From positions 2,914,001-2,978,000 of the forward strand of contig CAKKNE010000005.1 of assembly GCA_918797485.1 (NCBI GenBank): a stretch of 64,000 nucleotides of DNA. Direction: 5' to 3'. The notes under the pieces were generated by a model, which worked only from the letters and a program-made list of their open reading frames with translations, was not told where the DNA came from and did no database searches. Position 1 is the first letter of the stretch. Each line of letters opens with the position of its first letter. The stretch is from Pelagomonas calceolata. Lineage: Eukaryota > Sar > Pelagophyceae > Pelagomonadales > Pelagomonadaceae. The position numbers and the translations under genes are program-made. Below, in pieces: positions 45,775 to 55,072 of the stretch.

Positions 45775-47877
45775 CTACTTATACCCACCCCCAGCAAGCC
45801 GCGCCGCGATCCGCCGCGCCGCCTCGACGGCGGCCGCGCGGTCCGCGTCAGCGTGTGCGGGCGGCGGCGGTGGCGGCGGAGCTGCATATGTCGGCGGAGG
45901 CGGAGCGGCGTACGTCGGCGGCGGCGCGAACGCGGCCGTCGGTGGCGGCGGCGCAAAGAGTGGATTGCGCGCGACCGGCGCCGCACTCTGCGGACGGGAG
46001 AAAGCCGCCGGCGCCGCCGCGACGGAACCACCCGCGCCGATCGGCTTCATCTTCGCGAATTTGTACAAGTCGGCGTCGGGCGGCGAGCGCGCGGAGCCGC
46101 GCAGGCTGTTGACGAGTTGTTTGGAAAAGGCCTCGTCGTCGCGCGACCCGCGGCAGAGCAGTGTATGAGCTTCGCCGTAGGACACGTCGGCGTCGCCCGC
46201 GACCGCGCGCGCCGTCCGGCCCACGCGGTGCACGTACTGGGCCATGGACGACGGCACGTCGTAGTTCACGACGCACGCGACGCCCTTCACATCAACACCG
46301 CGCGCCGCGACGTCCGTGGCGACCAGCACGCCGCCGTGCGCGTTCCGGAAATCGGTTAACACCGACGACCGTCTTACACCATCAACGTCGCCGTGCAAAC
46401 ACGCCGTCCACGGCGCGACGCGTCGCTGCCGCAGCGCGCCCGTGACTACTTCACATTCCGTCCGTCTTCCACAGAACACGACGACGCGACCCTTCTGGAT
46501 CAAGGAAGGCAGGGCGTAGAGCAGCCACTGGAGGCGCGCGTCCCGGCTTGGGAGGACGTGTGTCTTCTGCAAGACGTTCTCCGTGGCGGCCGGAGATGAT
46601 GAAGACGCGTAGGCGCCGACGACGACGCGCGCGAGGCGCTCCTTGCACAGAGCGGACCGCACCAACCCGTCGACCTTCGGCGGTAGGGTTGCTGTTGTAA
46701 AGATGGCCTGTCTAGAGGGCCGGATGCGCTGCGCGAGCGACGTCAGCTGGTCCTGGAAGCCGAGCTCGAACATGCGATCGGCCTCGTCGACCACGAGAAA
46801 CGTACACCGCTCCTGGAGATCCACGACCTGCTCCTGGATGAACTCCATCATCCGGCCCGGCGTCGCGACGACGACGTCGCTCCCAGCCTTCTTGAGTTCG
46901 CGGGCCATCTCCCACTTCCCGGCGCCCCCAAAAACCGCGACCGTGCCGACGGTCCGGGGGGCGTACTTGGCATGCCTTGTTAATTCGCGGTAGACCTGCT
47001 CGCAGAGCTCCCGCGTCGGGACCACGACCAAGGCCACCGGCTCCGACCCGCGCGACGCCTCCTGCGCGGCGACGTGGGCCAACAGGGGCCAGCCGAAGGC
47101 TAGTGTTTTTCCGGAGCCCGTCTCGGCCACGGCGAGCACGTCGCAGCCGCACAGCGCCGCGGGCACCGTCAATGCTTGCACGGCCGTCGGCCGCTCCAGG
47201 CCCGCCCGCGCCGCGCCCTTTAACAACCAACTGGCTTTAGGAGCGGCACCGAACATGGCCGCGAAGGACGGCGCCGGCTTTATCGAACCGCCGCTCGGCG
47301 CCGTCGCCGAGCCGGCAACAGACCCGTCTCCATGGGACGCGTTCCAGGCCTCCAGGCCGCCGGGAATGAAACAGGACTCCACCTCATCATAACTCCGCCG
47401 GTGGTCCGCCGGCGCCAGCTTCGCGATGCGCTTCTTCTGGGACCGGTCGACGACCGCGCGGCCGTCGATGTACGCGACGCCCTCGCCGTCGTCAGCCTTG
47501 TTCTCGGCGGGCGCCTTCTTCAGTTGCTCCCTTCTATTGGTAGCGTACTGGTCGTCGTCGACGGCGTCGCGCGCGGCCTCGTCGAGGCGCGCCGGCCGCG
47601 GTTTTTTTCTTTGTGGCTCCTCGGCTGCCATGCCAGCCATGAACGCGTCGAGCGGGTCCACCTCGTCGTCATCAGCAGCTGGCGCCGCCGTCTCTCGGAG
47701 CAACTCGTCCTCATCGTCGTCATCATCATCATCAAAGTAGTCGCGCTGCTGCTTCGACCGCTGCCTAGCTTGCGCGAGGTACGCGGCGCGGTCGCGCGTC
47801 GCCTGGTGCGCGGCGGACGGCGGCTGCCTTGGTGCTTGGTTGTACTGCTCGCCTCCAGCGCGGACCCAGCGCGACAT
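45775..47877 (-). CDS. DEAD-box RNA helicase (DDX42/DDX46-like)
   Basis: 700 residues from ATG 47877. Acidic N-terminus including EVDPLDAFMAGM, a sequence typical of DDX42/DDX46 (SF3b-linked). Motifs in order: Q region RPTAVQALTVPA, I AETGSGKT, Ia PTRELCEQ, Ib TPGR, II VDEADRM, III TAT, IV VVFCGRR, V ATDVAARGVDVKG, VI HRVGRTAR. It unwinds RNA with ATP; spliceosome (U2) work is likely from the N-terminus. The C-terminus is a Pro/Ala repeat (YAAPPPP). Single exon, notable beside an intron-generating element family. Confidence 0.9.
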   Translation of the reverse strand: MSRWVRAGGEQYNQAPRQPPSAAHQATRDRAAYLAQARQRSKQQRDYFDDDDDDDEDELLRETAAPAADDDEVDPLDAFMAGMAAEEPQRKKPRPARLDEAARDAVDDDQYATNRREQLKKAPAENKADDGEGVAYIDGRAVVDRSQKKRIAKLAPADHRRSYDEVESCFIPGGLEAWNASHGDGSVAGSATAPSGGSIKPAPSFAAMFGAAPKASWLLKGAARAGLERPTAVQALTVPAALCGCDVLAVAETGSGKTLAFGWPLLAHVAAQEASRGSEPVALVVVPTRELCEQVYRELTRHAKYAPRTVGTVAVFGGAGKWEMARELKKAGSDVVVATPGRMMEFIQEQVVDLQERCTFLVVDEADRMFELGFQDQLTSLAQRIRPSRQAIFTTATLPPKVDGLVRSALCKERLARVVVGAYASSSSPAATENVLQKTHVLPSRDARLQWLLYALPSLIQKGRVVVFCGRRTECEVVTGALRQRRVAPWTACLHGDVDGVRRSSVLTDFRNAHGGVLVATDVAARGVDVKGVACVVNYDVPSSMAQYVHRVGRTARAVAGDADVSYGEAHTLLCRGSRDDEAFSKQLVNSLRGSARSPPDADLYKFAKMKPIGAGGSVAAAPAAFSRPQSAAPVARNPLFAPPPPTAAFAPPPTYAAPPPPTYAAPPPPPPPAHADADRAAAVEAARRIAARLAGGGYK

Positions 47878-48174
47878 TATTCAGGAACGTCTGCAGCTGT
47901 TGATTTTGAGCTCGAAGCAATGCCAGATCCGAGCAATTAGTCACCCCTAAGCTCGCATGCAGCGTTTTCAAAGGGTGCCGCGATTCTAGTGTCTTACACC
48001 GCTAGTTAATTCATTTTTTGCGGCAATTTGCGGCATTGGTGCGCGCACAGCCATCCGCACTCGCAAGACTGTACGCTGTATAGTATTTCGCCCGCTGCGC
48101 ACGGCTGAGGAGGCTCCAAGCCGAAGCAGCGCCGCCGTGCCAAAAAAGCCTTAAACAGCTAGGCAACCGCAGCC
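47878..48174. other. Divergent intergenic region
   Basis: Carries the near-palindrome at 47986 between the helicase and GRASP genes; nothing else. Confidence 0.35.
47986..48005 (-). promoter_or_regulatory. Recurrent near-palindromic element
   Basis: CTAGTGTCTTACACCGCTAG, 109 bp upstream of the helicase ATG and oriented toward it; it may also serve GRASP. Confidence 0.6.
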
Positions 48175-48906
48175 ATGGGCCAGGGCGCCTCGCAGGAAGA
48201 GGCCGACGCGACGGGCTATCGAGTCTTGGGCGTCCAGCCCGGGAGCCCCGCGTCGGCCGTGGGACTGGTTTCCTTTTTTGACTTTGTCGTGGCGTGCGAC
48301 GGCGTCGAGTTGCGAGAGCTCGACAGTACCTTTATAGATAAAATAAAGGGCAGCGAGGACGTGCCCTTGCCTTGTTCGGTCTACAATCTCAAGAGCCGAC
48401 GGACGCGCGACGTCTCGATCACGCCGACGCGGAACTGGGGCGGGCAAGGCATGCTGGGCGTGACCATACGCTTCGACACGTACTACAAGGCCGACGAGTG
48501 CCTCGTGCGGGTGCTGTCCGTGGCGGACGGGTCGCCGGCGCAGGCGGCGGGCTTCATCGCGGGCGCCGATTATTTGCTGGGCACGGCCGAGCGTGTTTTT
48601 TCGGACGCGGACGCGTTGTTGGACGAGTGCCAGTTGCACTTGGATGCGGCGATCGAGGTTTATGTCTACAACGTCGACAGCGACGAGGTGCGCGTCGCCG
48701 TCGTCGTGCCGACGTACCAGTGGGGCGGCGACGGGTGTTTGGGCGCGGACGTCGCGCACGGCTACCTCCACCGGCTGCCGACGCGCTGCCGCGGCTCCGA
48801 CGGCGTCTCCGTCGAGCCAGACCGGCCGGCGGCGCCGAACGCGGCCGTCGCGACGGGTGCGAGTCCTCCTCCGCCGCCGCGACATCCGCCTCCACCCCTC
48901 TCTTGA
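48175..48906 (+). CDS. GORASP: GRASP55/65-like Golgi reassembly-stacking protein
   Basis: 243 residues from ATG 48175. Gly2 (MGQGASQEE) is a myristoylation site. Two GRASP-type PDZ domains: GYRVLGVQPGSPASAVGLVS then VVACDGVEL, and MLGVTIRFDTYYKADECLVR with VADGSPAQAAGFIAGADYLL. RNWGGQGMLGVTIRF and YQWGGDGCLGADVAHGYLHR match the family. GRASPs tether Golgi cisternae and act in unconventional secretion. A short Pro-rich C-terminus replaces the long animal SPR domain. Confidence 0.92.
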   Translation: MGQGASQEEADATGYRVLGVQPGSPASAVGLVSFFDFVVACDGVELRELDSTFIDKIKGSEDVPLPCSVYNLKSRRTRDVSITPTRNWGGQGMLGVTIRFDTYYKADECLVRVLSVADGSPAQAAGFIAGADYLLGTAERVFSDADALLDECQLHLDAAIEVYVYNVDSDEVRVAVVVPTYQWGGDGCLGADVAHGYLHRLPTRCRGSDGVSVEPDRPAAPNAAVATGASPPPPPRHPPPPLS

Positions 48907-48950
48907 ATTGAACCGGAGGTCGGGTAAATACAGGTATATAACTACACAAA

Positions 48951-50822
48951 CTATTTAGGCCACCCCTTCTCCAACGCCGCCAGCGCGGCAAGCACGTCGG
49001 AAGCCTCAGGCGCCACCAAACACGCCGCCGCGCCCGACTCGCCGTCGATCTCCGCGGCGTCAAAGCCGGCGGCGGCGTGGAGCCACGGCGCGGACGCGTG
49101 GACCGGCGCGAGGATGTATTTCGAGACGACGGCGTTGTCCACCTTCAGCCGGCGCACGCGCTCGTCCGACCCGCGATCCCGTAAATTCTCCAAGATGCGC
49201 AGGTGGCGCCGGCGGCACTCGGCTACATCGTCGGCCGAAAGACACGCCATCGCGTCGCTGCGCAACGCCGCCGCGAGTTCCGTGAGAGGTGGAGTTGCCG
49301 ACCGCCGCCGCAGCGCGTTCAGCGCCCCGACAACATCACAGCCCTCTTCCCGCTCGAACCTTCCATCACAATTCGAGAAGCGCTCGCCCGGCGCGAACGT
49401 CACGGAGGCGTCCTTCAGACTTCCGTCGCACGCGCGCAGCTTCGCCTCGAGCCGTATGACGCCGCCCTCCTCCGTCGCGCGCGGGTCCTCGGCGCTGTTC
49501 GCCCACGAGCCGCCGGGCAACAGACCGCCGCCCTCGCCCCTACTTCGAATCCACTTCGCGTCGCCCGACGTCCGACCCACGGTCGCCTCGCCGGCGTCCG
49601 TCGCCCAGCAGGCCTCGACGAGCTCGCGCGCCTCGGCGGCACGCCGCTCGTCGCGGGACCGCGCCCACGCGTCGTCGGCGGCGAGGCTCCGCGCGAGCGC
49701 GTCGGCGGCCGCCACCGCCGACGCGACGCAGGACTCCGGCGCCGCGTGCCAGCCGTGGCTCTCGTCGCGGCGAGCGAGGCACGCGCCGACGTCGCGCGTG
49801 TACCGCCGCGTCACGTCGACAACCTCGTCCCGCCCGAACGCCAATATACAGGCGAGCTTCTTGCCCCAGCCCCGCTCGTACATGCGCGGTCGGTCCACCG
49901 CCTTCTCGCAGGGGTCGACGTGGAGCCAGCGTTTTTGTTCAACAGACCAGGCCTCGGCCCAGACGTGGTCCGTCGAGTCCCAGACGTAGCGCGCCTCGAA
50001 GCCGCAGGCCCGGAGGCAGGGCACGAAAGCGTTGGCGAACTCGCCGCAGCGGCCCGTCCGCGACTCGAACAATAGAGTCCGGGCGCAGTTGTAGCGGGGA
50101 AACCGCGCCTCGCCGCCGCAGGGGCAGCGGTAGAGCTCCACTCGATTCGCGAGTTTGCGCTGTTCCTCCTCGGTCGGCGTGCCCGGGCCGGCGCCCTCCG
50201 TCTTCCCGCCGCAGCGCGGGCACGGCGGCGCCTTGACCCACGTGAAGAACTGGGGGCCCTTGAAGTAGTTCGCGAGCTCTCTGAGTAACGCGTCGGACGG
50301 CTCCGGGCTCGCGGACCCGTAGTGCCTCGCCGTCGCCGCCGCGAAGGCCGCGGCCTTGTCGTCGCCGTCGGGCACGGGTTCGCTCCTCGCCCGCGCCCGC
50401 GCCCGTAGTAAGTCGAGGGGCAGCAGGCCGCGCACGTCATTTAACAACGCCGCGTCCTCGTGCGCGGCCCTCGTCGCGCGACACCGCTGCAGGACCCTGG
50501 CGACTTTGGGCGCGTTCGGCGCCGGCGCCGCGCGCTGCTGGTCGATCGCTTTCTGCAGCGCCGCCTCTCCGTCAATTGGCGCGCATCCGTCCGGCGCCGT
50601 CGCGTGAAAGACGTCGGCGCAGAGGCCGCTCGCCGCGAGCGTCGCGATGCCGCAGGCGAACGGTTTTAGAGGTGTGGTCACGACGGGCTCGCCCAGCCCC
50701 TCCGGCACGGCGAACGTGGCGCAGGCCTCGCACACGGCGACGTCGCCTACTTGAAACCGCGGCTGGCAGACCTCGCGGTCCCCGAACAGTGATTTCGTGC
50801 AGCAGGGGGCGTCGGCGTCCAT
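48951..50822 (-). CDS. NGLY1: Peptide:N-glycanase (PNGase) with unusual end domains
   Basis: 623 residues from ATG 50822. Transglutaminase-like core: Cys in GRCGEFANAFVPCLRACGFE, His in WDSTDHVWAEAW, Asp in WLHVDPCE, preceded by the structural zinc pairs CPRCGGKTEG and CPCGGEARFPRY. It removes N-glycans from misfolded glycoproteins in the cytosol (ERAD). An N-terminal Cys-rich piece (CCTKSLFGDREVC, VCEACATF) is unfamiliar. The C-terminal VGALNALRRRSATPPLTELA to HLRILENLRDRGSDERVRRL resembles a PUB domain, which in animals sits at the N-terminus. Single exon. Confidence 0.87.
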   Translation of the reverse strand: MDADAPCCTKSLFGDREVCQPRFQVGDVAVCEACATFAVPEGLGEPVVTTPLKPFACGIATLAASGLCADVFHATAPDGCAPIDGEAALQKAIDQQRAAPAPNAPKVARVLQRCRATRAAHEDAALLNDVRGLLPLDLLRARARARSEPVPDGDDKAAAFAAATARHYGSASPEPSDALLRELANYFKGPQFFTWVKAPPCPRCGGKTEGAGPGTPTEEEQRKLANRVELYRCPCGGEARFPRYNCARTLLFESRTGRCGEFANAFVPCLRACGFEARYVWDSTDHVWAEAWSVEQKRWLHVDPCEKAVDRPRMYERGWGKKLACILAFGRDEVVDVTRRYTRDVGACLARRDESHGWHAAPESCVASAVAAADALARSLAADDAWARSRDERRAAEARELVEACWATDAGEATVGRTSGDAKWIRSRGEGGGLLPGGSWANSAEDPRATEEGGVIRLEAKLRACDGSLKDASVTFAPGERFSNCDGRFEREEGCDVVGALNALRRRSATPPLTELAAALRSDAMACLSADDVAECRRRHLRILENLRDRGSDERVRRLKVDNAVVSKYILAPVHASAPWLHAAAGFDAAEIDGESGAAACLVAPEASDVLAALAALEKGWPK

Positions 50823-51196
50823 TTTTTAGAGAGTTATTGCCTCCCGGCTTTTGCGCGCTGCTGGCGGCACTGATCAATAAGTATGATTGGGTCCCAGTGG
50901 ACAAGAAGCGGGACTCTATTTGAGGCAACCAATGCCGCAGCGATGCCTGCGATCCTGCGAGAATGCTGAGCCACAGGCAATGCTGCAGACGACCGGAGCC
51001 AAAAAGCAGAGACGCTAGCGTTCTGAAAGACACTAGGAATTCTAGTACCTCTTGCAGCGCTGCAGCGCTGCGCTGCGCGGCCTCCCCACTGCCGATCGAT
51101 GCCAGGCTGCCACTGACCTCCCAGTACTAAACACCCGCAAAGGAAGGGAGCGCGTCGCGCGTGCAACCACTGGGGCAGCCACATCATCTTCCAATC
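50823..51196. other. Divergent intergenic region
   Basis: Includes the near-palindrome at 51014 and a GCAGCGCT-rich stretch at 51054-51075. Confidence 0.35.
51014..51036 (+). promoter_or_regulatory. Recurrent near-palindromic element
   Basis: GCTAGCGTTCTG then AAAGACACTAG, plus orientation, 161 bp upstream of the ATG at 51197. Confidence 0.55.
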
Positions 51197-54094
51197 ATGG
51201 TAGAAGCATTGACATCATGGGCAGCACCCGAGGACGAAGCGGGGGCGAGCTTCGCACGGCACCTAGAAGGCGTTTGCGCGCTCGGCCTCGGGAAGGACAT
51301 GGAGATAGAAGAACTCACCCAAAAAGTGAAAGCGCTAGAAGCACTCGCTGCGGCCGAGGAGAAGATTGGAATCGACCTCCGGGCGAGGACGCGGAAATGC
51401 GGGAAGATGATCCTGGCGACCGGCGAGGTCGTCGCGCTCCCGAGGCGCGCGGGCGAAGCTGTCGGCTTGGCGGAACGCGTATCGGATTGGCGGGCCAAGC
51501 TGGAGTCAGGAAAGATGGGCGTCCTGATTCTGCAGCAGGCGATGCTGCGCGACCTCTTCAGGCAGTGCCCGGACGAGGGAGAGGCGATCAAAGGCGCCAT
51601 AAGGCGCTACGAGGAAGACCTGAGAGGCCGGTTCGGTCCCATCTTGGTGGATCAGGTGGAAGACATCGCCGAAAGCTTGAGGGACGTGGACGCGAGGGAG
51701 CGCTTGGGCGTCTTCGGGGAAAAGTGGAACGCAGTTGTCGGGACGGCCGCGTCCGATCGGTTGAAATTCATGTGGGCCCTTCGCGGCGGCGAGGAGCTCC
51801 CGGAAGATTTTGATGCGCCGCTGATGCAGCCCGAGTCGCTACCGGAAGATTTTGACGAACTGTACGAAGCGGCGACGCGCGAGGCGCCGGCGCTCCTGCA
51901 GGCGATGCGGACTCTCGTGCAAGGCGCCGGGGGAAAGCTGTCGATCGCGCCGCGCCTTCATGAACCCTTCTCGCTCAAGGATCCGGACTTGACAAGCTCG
52001 AAGTCGTTCATAAAGACCCAGGACGGGGGCGTCTCCCAATCTATGAAGAGCCGGTCGCGCGCACGTTCCGAGTGCAACGGCGCACCGCGCCTCCTGCTCG
52101 ACCTCGTGAGCGGCCGCGGCGAAATCGACCAAGCCGCGGGCGCGGACAGCCTCGGGGCGAAGGCCTTTGAACGCGCGGGCCTCCAGCTCGCGCGCGTGCA
52201 GCTCGCCGGGACGTTCCTCGAGATCGTCGTGAGTCGACGGGACGGACCCGGCATACTGGGGACGCTGGAGCTGACGACGGGCGGCCTCACGAAGGCGTAC
52301 CGGGCGAAACGCAAGTACGCCGCCGAGTACCGGAAGGAGAAGGACGAGGCTGAGTACAAGGACCAGCAGAGCCTCGACAAAGACGATTTGTACAACCCCG
52401 ACGCCAAGAAGCGGATCGTCGGCATCCAGCACGACGTCGCGGAGATCATGGCGGGCTGCACGCGCGGGACCTACGCGGCCGACGAGCGCGAGATGCGGGT
52501 CGAGGCGAAGCTTATTAGGTCCAAGGACGGAGGCGGTTTGTCCGACAAATTGCGCAAGGGCGATCAGGTCGAGGCGCGCTACCACGGCCGCGAGAAGTAC
52601 TATAAAGGCACCATTTCCCGAGACCACGGCGACGGCACCTACGACATCGACTACGCGGCCGACGCGGCGAAGATCCGGGTGGACGCGGCGAAGATCCGGG
52701 TGGACGAGCTCCTCGCGGCGGCCATCAAGGAAATAAGCCAGGAAAATGAGCGGATCGAGTCGCTGACGCAGGCGCGGCGAAGTTACTACAGCGCTGCGTC
52801 GGCGCGCTGGGAGCTGCTCCGACGGATCGAGTTCCGGACGACGCAGAGGGCCGTGCAGCCGCTCGGCTGGGGCGGCCGGTCGTCGGAAGCCGCGACGTTT
52901 CTGGGCGATCGACGCACGCGCTACTTGCGCCTGGCCCGGGACCACGCGCGGGAATTGATGGCGTACTTCCGCTCGACGCTGGAGGACCTCGTCGAGAGGG
53001 TCAACGACTGCGAGACCGTCGAGGGGTTGCGTATCAATTGGAAGAAGTTGGAGGAGAGCTCGCACCGCATGGACTTCGACCAGCGGCGGTTGCTGGCCGG
53101 CGAGACGTCGAGGCTCGAGAAGGCGCGGCTCCGCTTCATCTGCGGCCCGCTCAAATCCCTCGCGCGCGGCGCGGTCAAGGCCGAGGAATACGAGGATGAG
53201 ATTCACGACTCAAAGAAGGCGCACGTGGGCGAGGATGGCCGCCGACTCTTGGGATGTGATTATGTGCTAGACTGGCTGCGCGGCACCGTGGTGAGCGAGG
53301 ACCCGTACAATCTATATGTGTTCTACCTGTTGCTGCGGTCGGAGGAGGACCGCGGCATCGGCGCGCGTTTCCACATCCAGCGGGTCAAGAATAAGTTCTT
53401 CGACGAACGGTACCCGAACCTTATCCGGACGAACGCGTTGATCAACCTGCTGCTGCTCTATCCGGCCGACGCGAAGGCCTTCAAGAAATCGGGCATACGG
53501 GGCAAGTGGGATGCGAAGTTCGCGGGCAAGCCCTGCGCGAGCGTCGAGGTCCAGCTCACGCTCAACGACTACCTGACGATCAAGAATCTCATGCACACGT
53601 ATTACGACGTGATGCGTGCGGAGGACCCGCGCTCGTTCCTCATCGAGAACCCCATATTCGTGGACGCGGACACGCTCGCGCCGGCCGAGGACGAAAAAGA
53701 CATCGCGGCCGCCTCGGCGCGCGTCGAGCGCCTCGAGCTGGAGCTGGCCGCCGCGCGCGAGCACGAGAAAGGGCTCGTGGAAGCGCGCATGGCGGAGCTC
53801 GAGCGGATGATCGCGGGCGCGTCGGCTGATCAGCTGCCGAGAGGGAGCGGGCGAGCGGTCGCTTCCTTGCAGCGAAGCAAAACCGCACCGGTCCTAAGGA
53901 AACGGGCGGCGTCCGGGGGTGCCGGCGACGTGGTCGCCGCGCCGGTCACGCCCCCGCAGGAGGGCGCGTCGTCGCCGGAGCGCGTGGCCACGCCCCGGAC
54001 ACACGTGCCCTCGCCGGAGCCGGAGGCCACGCCCGTACCACGGGACAACGATTACGTGGGCGAAATTTCCCAAATGTCCATAGCGCCATACTAA
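51197..54094 (+). CDS. Large coiled-coil/Tudor protein with a possible RelA-SpoT-like fold
   Basis: About 965 residues from ATG 51197. N-terminal coiled coils (EELTQKVKALEALAAAEEKI). At about residues 475-510 a Tudor-like barrel (KGDQVEARYHGREKYYKGTI, SRDHGDGTYDIDYAAD) followed by a 7-residue duplication DAAKIRV from a 21-bp repeat. Residues about 690-820 (GCDYVLDWLRGTVVSEDPYN, FHIQRVKNKFFDERYPNLI, VEVQLTLNDYLTIKNLMHTY, YDVMRAEDP) follow the order seen in RelA/SpoT-like nucleotidyltransferase folds of stramenopile proteins (RxKN, then EVQL, then H-YD); the catalytic Asp/Glu set is not convincing, so enzyme activity is doubtful. Disordered phosphorylatable tail. Confidence 0.6.
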   Translation: MVEALTSWAAPEDEAGASFARHLEGVCALGLGKDMEIEELTQKVKALEALAAAEEKIGIDLRARTRKCGKMILATGEVVALPRRAGEAVGLAERVSDWRAKLESGKMGVLILQQAMLRDLFRQCPDEGEAIKGAIRRYEEDLRGRFGPILVDQVEDIAESLRDVDARERLGVFGEKWNAVVGTAASDRLKFMWALRGGEELPEDFDAPLMQPESLPEDFDELYEAATREAPALLQAMRTLVQGAGGKLSIAPRLHEPFSLKDPDLTSSKSFIKTQDGGVSQSMKSRSRARSECNGAPRLLLDLVSGRGEIDQAAGADSLGAKAFERAGLQLARVQLAGTFLEIVVSRRDGPGILGTLELTTGGLTKAYRAKRKYAAEYRKEKDEAEYKDQQSLDKDDLYNPDAKKRIVGIQHDVAEIMAGCTRGTYAADEREMRVEAKLIRSKDGGGLSDKLRKGDQVEARYHGREKYYKGTISRDHGDGTYDIDYAADAAKIRVDAAKIRVDELLAAAIKEISQENERIESLTQARRSYYSAASARWELLRRIEFRTTQRAVQPLGWGGRSSEAATFLGDRRTRYLRLARDHARELMAYFRSTLEDLVERVNDCETVEGLRINWKKLEESSHRMDFDQRRLLAGETSRLEKARLRFICGPLKSLARGAVKAEEYEDEIHDSKKAHVGEDGRRLLGCDYVLDWLRGTVVSEDPYNLYVFYLLLRSEEDRGIGARFHIQRVKNKFFDERYPNLIRTNALINLLLLYPADAKAFKKSGIRGKWDAKFAGKPCASVEVQLTLNDYLTIKNLMHTYYDVMRAEDPRSFLIENPIFVDADTLAPAEDEKDIAAASARVERLELELAAAREHEKGLVEARMAELERMIAGASADQLPRGSGRAVASLQRSKTAPVLRKRAASGGAGDVVAAPVTPPQEGASSPERVATPRTHVPSPEPEATPVPRDNDYVGEISQMSIAPY
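52661..52702 (+). repeat. 21-bp coding tandem duplication
   Basis: GACGCGGCGAAGATCCGGGT(G) at 52661-52681 is repeated at 52682-52702 without change, indicating a recent in-frame duplication. Confidence 0.9.
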
Positions 54095-54116
54095 GAGAGC
54101 TGTTGTGTGTCCACAG

Positions 54117-54794
54117 TTACATTTTACCCGAAATCTCAAAACGGCCACCAACTCGGCGGCTTCGGCAGCGAGAAATCGGCCGGCGCCGTGGACCGCGCGA
54201 GGTCCGCGTTGACCCAGCAGGACGCTTGCGGAGCTTGCCACTGGCTATCGCGGACGCCGGCCACGACGGGTCGCGCTCGTACGAAGAGCCAGGTGATGAT
54301 GTTGCCGTCCGTAGATCGCCCTGGGCCGAGATCGTGTCCTCCGTGTCAGGGCCCGTGAAGCCTCCCATGGTCGCCGCCTTTGGCCTGCCGACGATCAAGT
54401 CGGACGCGCCGAACTGCGGGCCGCCCTTGGCGAGGTCGTAGATGCACCCGTCGCCTGAGCCAAGAACGCGGGATTTCTTGGCCACGCCATCGGCGTCTTC
54501 GTAGAATATGAAGGCGTTCGCCGTCGCACCGTAGTCGTCCGTTGACCGATAGCCCAAGGGATTGAACCCGCCGAACGTGAGGCCGCGCTGCGTCTCGCAG
54601 ACGACCAGCGTGCTCCCGCAGTCGTCGACGCATCGATGAAAGTCCGACGCGCCCCAGCCGTCTCGGCTCGCGAGGTAGGCGCACTCGAGGTTCTTGCCCG
54701 CCAATGATGTGCCAGCCACGAGCTCGTTACTCGGTGGCGTTAGCCCTGTAGCGGCTGCAATAAGGAATGCAGCTTTTCTCATCACAGACAGCAT
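54117..54794 (-). CDS. Secreted TLDc-domain protein
   Basis: Starts at ATG 54794 with a signal peptide (MRKAAFLIAAATGLTPPS). TLDc core: WGASDFHRCVDDCGSTLVVC, GLTFGGFNPLGYRSTDDYG, NAFIFYEDADGV, RVLGSGDGCIYDLAKGGPQF, GASDLIVG. TLDc proteins are linked to oxidation resistance and V-ATPase control, usually inside cells, so a secreted form is unusual. After about residue 160 another minus frame reads better (TDGNIITWLFVRARP, QWQAPQASCWVNADLARSTA, PADFSLPKPPSWWPF), so the C-terminus is uncertain: a missed intron near CGGCCCAG (54332) or a frame step. Confidence 0.7.
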   Translation of the reverse strand: MLSVMRKAAFLIAAATGLTPPSNELVAGTSLAGKNLECAYLASRDGWGASDFHRCVDDCGSTLVVCETQRGLTFGGFNPLGYRSTDDYGATANAFIFYEDADGVAKKSRVLGSGDGCIYDLAKGGPQFGASDLIVGRPKAATMGGFTGPDTEDTISAQGDLRTATSSPGSSYERDPSWPASAIASGKLRKRPAGSTRTSRGPRRRPISRCRSRRVGGRFEISGKM

Positions 54795-54918
54795 TACGTG
54801 AGCTGTTTGTAGTCCGCAGTCGTCAAAAAGCGTAAAAGAAGATCTATATCGTAGCAAGACTCAAACAGAATCCAGCCAGCGGCGCAGCTACAGCGTTGCG
54901 ATCTTCCAGCTAGGGATG

Positions 54919-54942
54919 CCTAGTGCCTTACAGGCCGCTAGC
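54919..54942 (-). promoter_or_regulatory. Recurrent near-palindromic element
   Basis: CCTAGTGCCTTACAG then GCCGCTAGC, 125 bp from the TLDc ATG in the expected orientation, also 131 bp from the sulfotransferase. Confidence 0.6.
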
Positions 54943-55072
54943 GCGATTTCCTAAACGCGAGCGCGGCGCGCGGCGCGGCCTGGGCACACTCGGGTGGGGT
55001 CGCATAGATTGCATAAGATCCCAGGCAGGCACGCAAGAGGCGAGGGCTTACCCTCGCGCCGCCGCCGAAGCG

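Noticed and set aside
49114-50075. Two overlapping plus-strand frames of about 290 codons opposite the PNGase gene
   Set aside because: The PNGase catalytic Cys-His-Asp set lies on the minus strand and explains the openness of the others.
51839-53206. 455-codon antisense frame over the Tudor/coiled-coil gene
   Set aside because: No domain, biased composition; the sense frame has coherent helices and a Tudor barrel.
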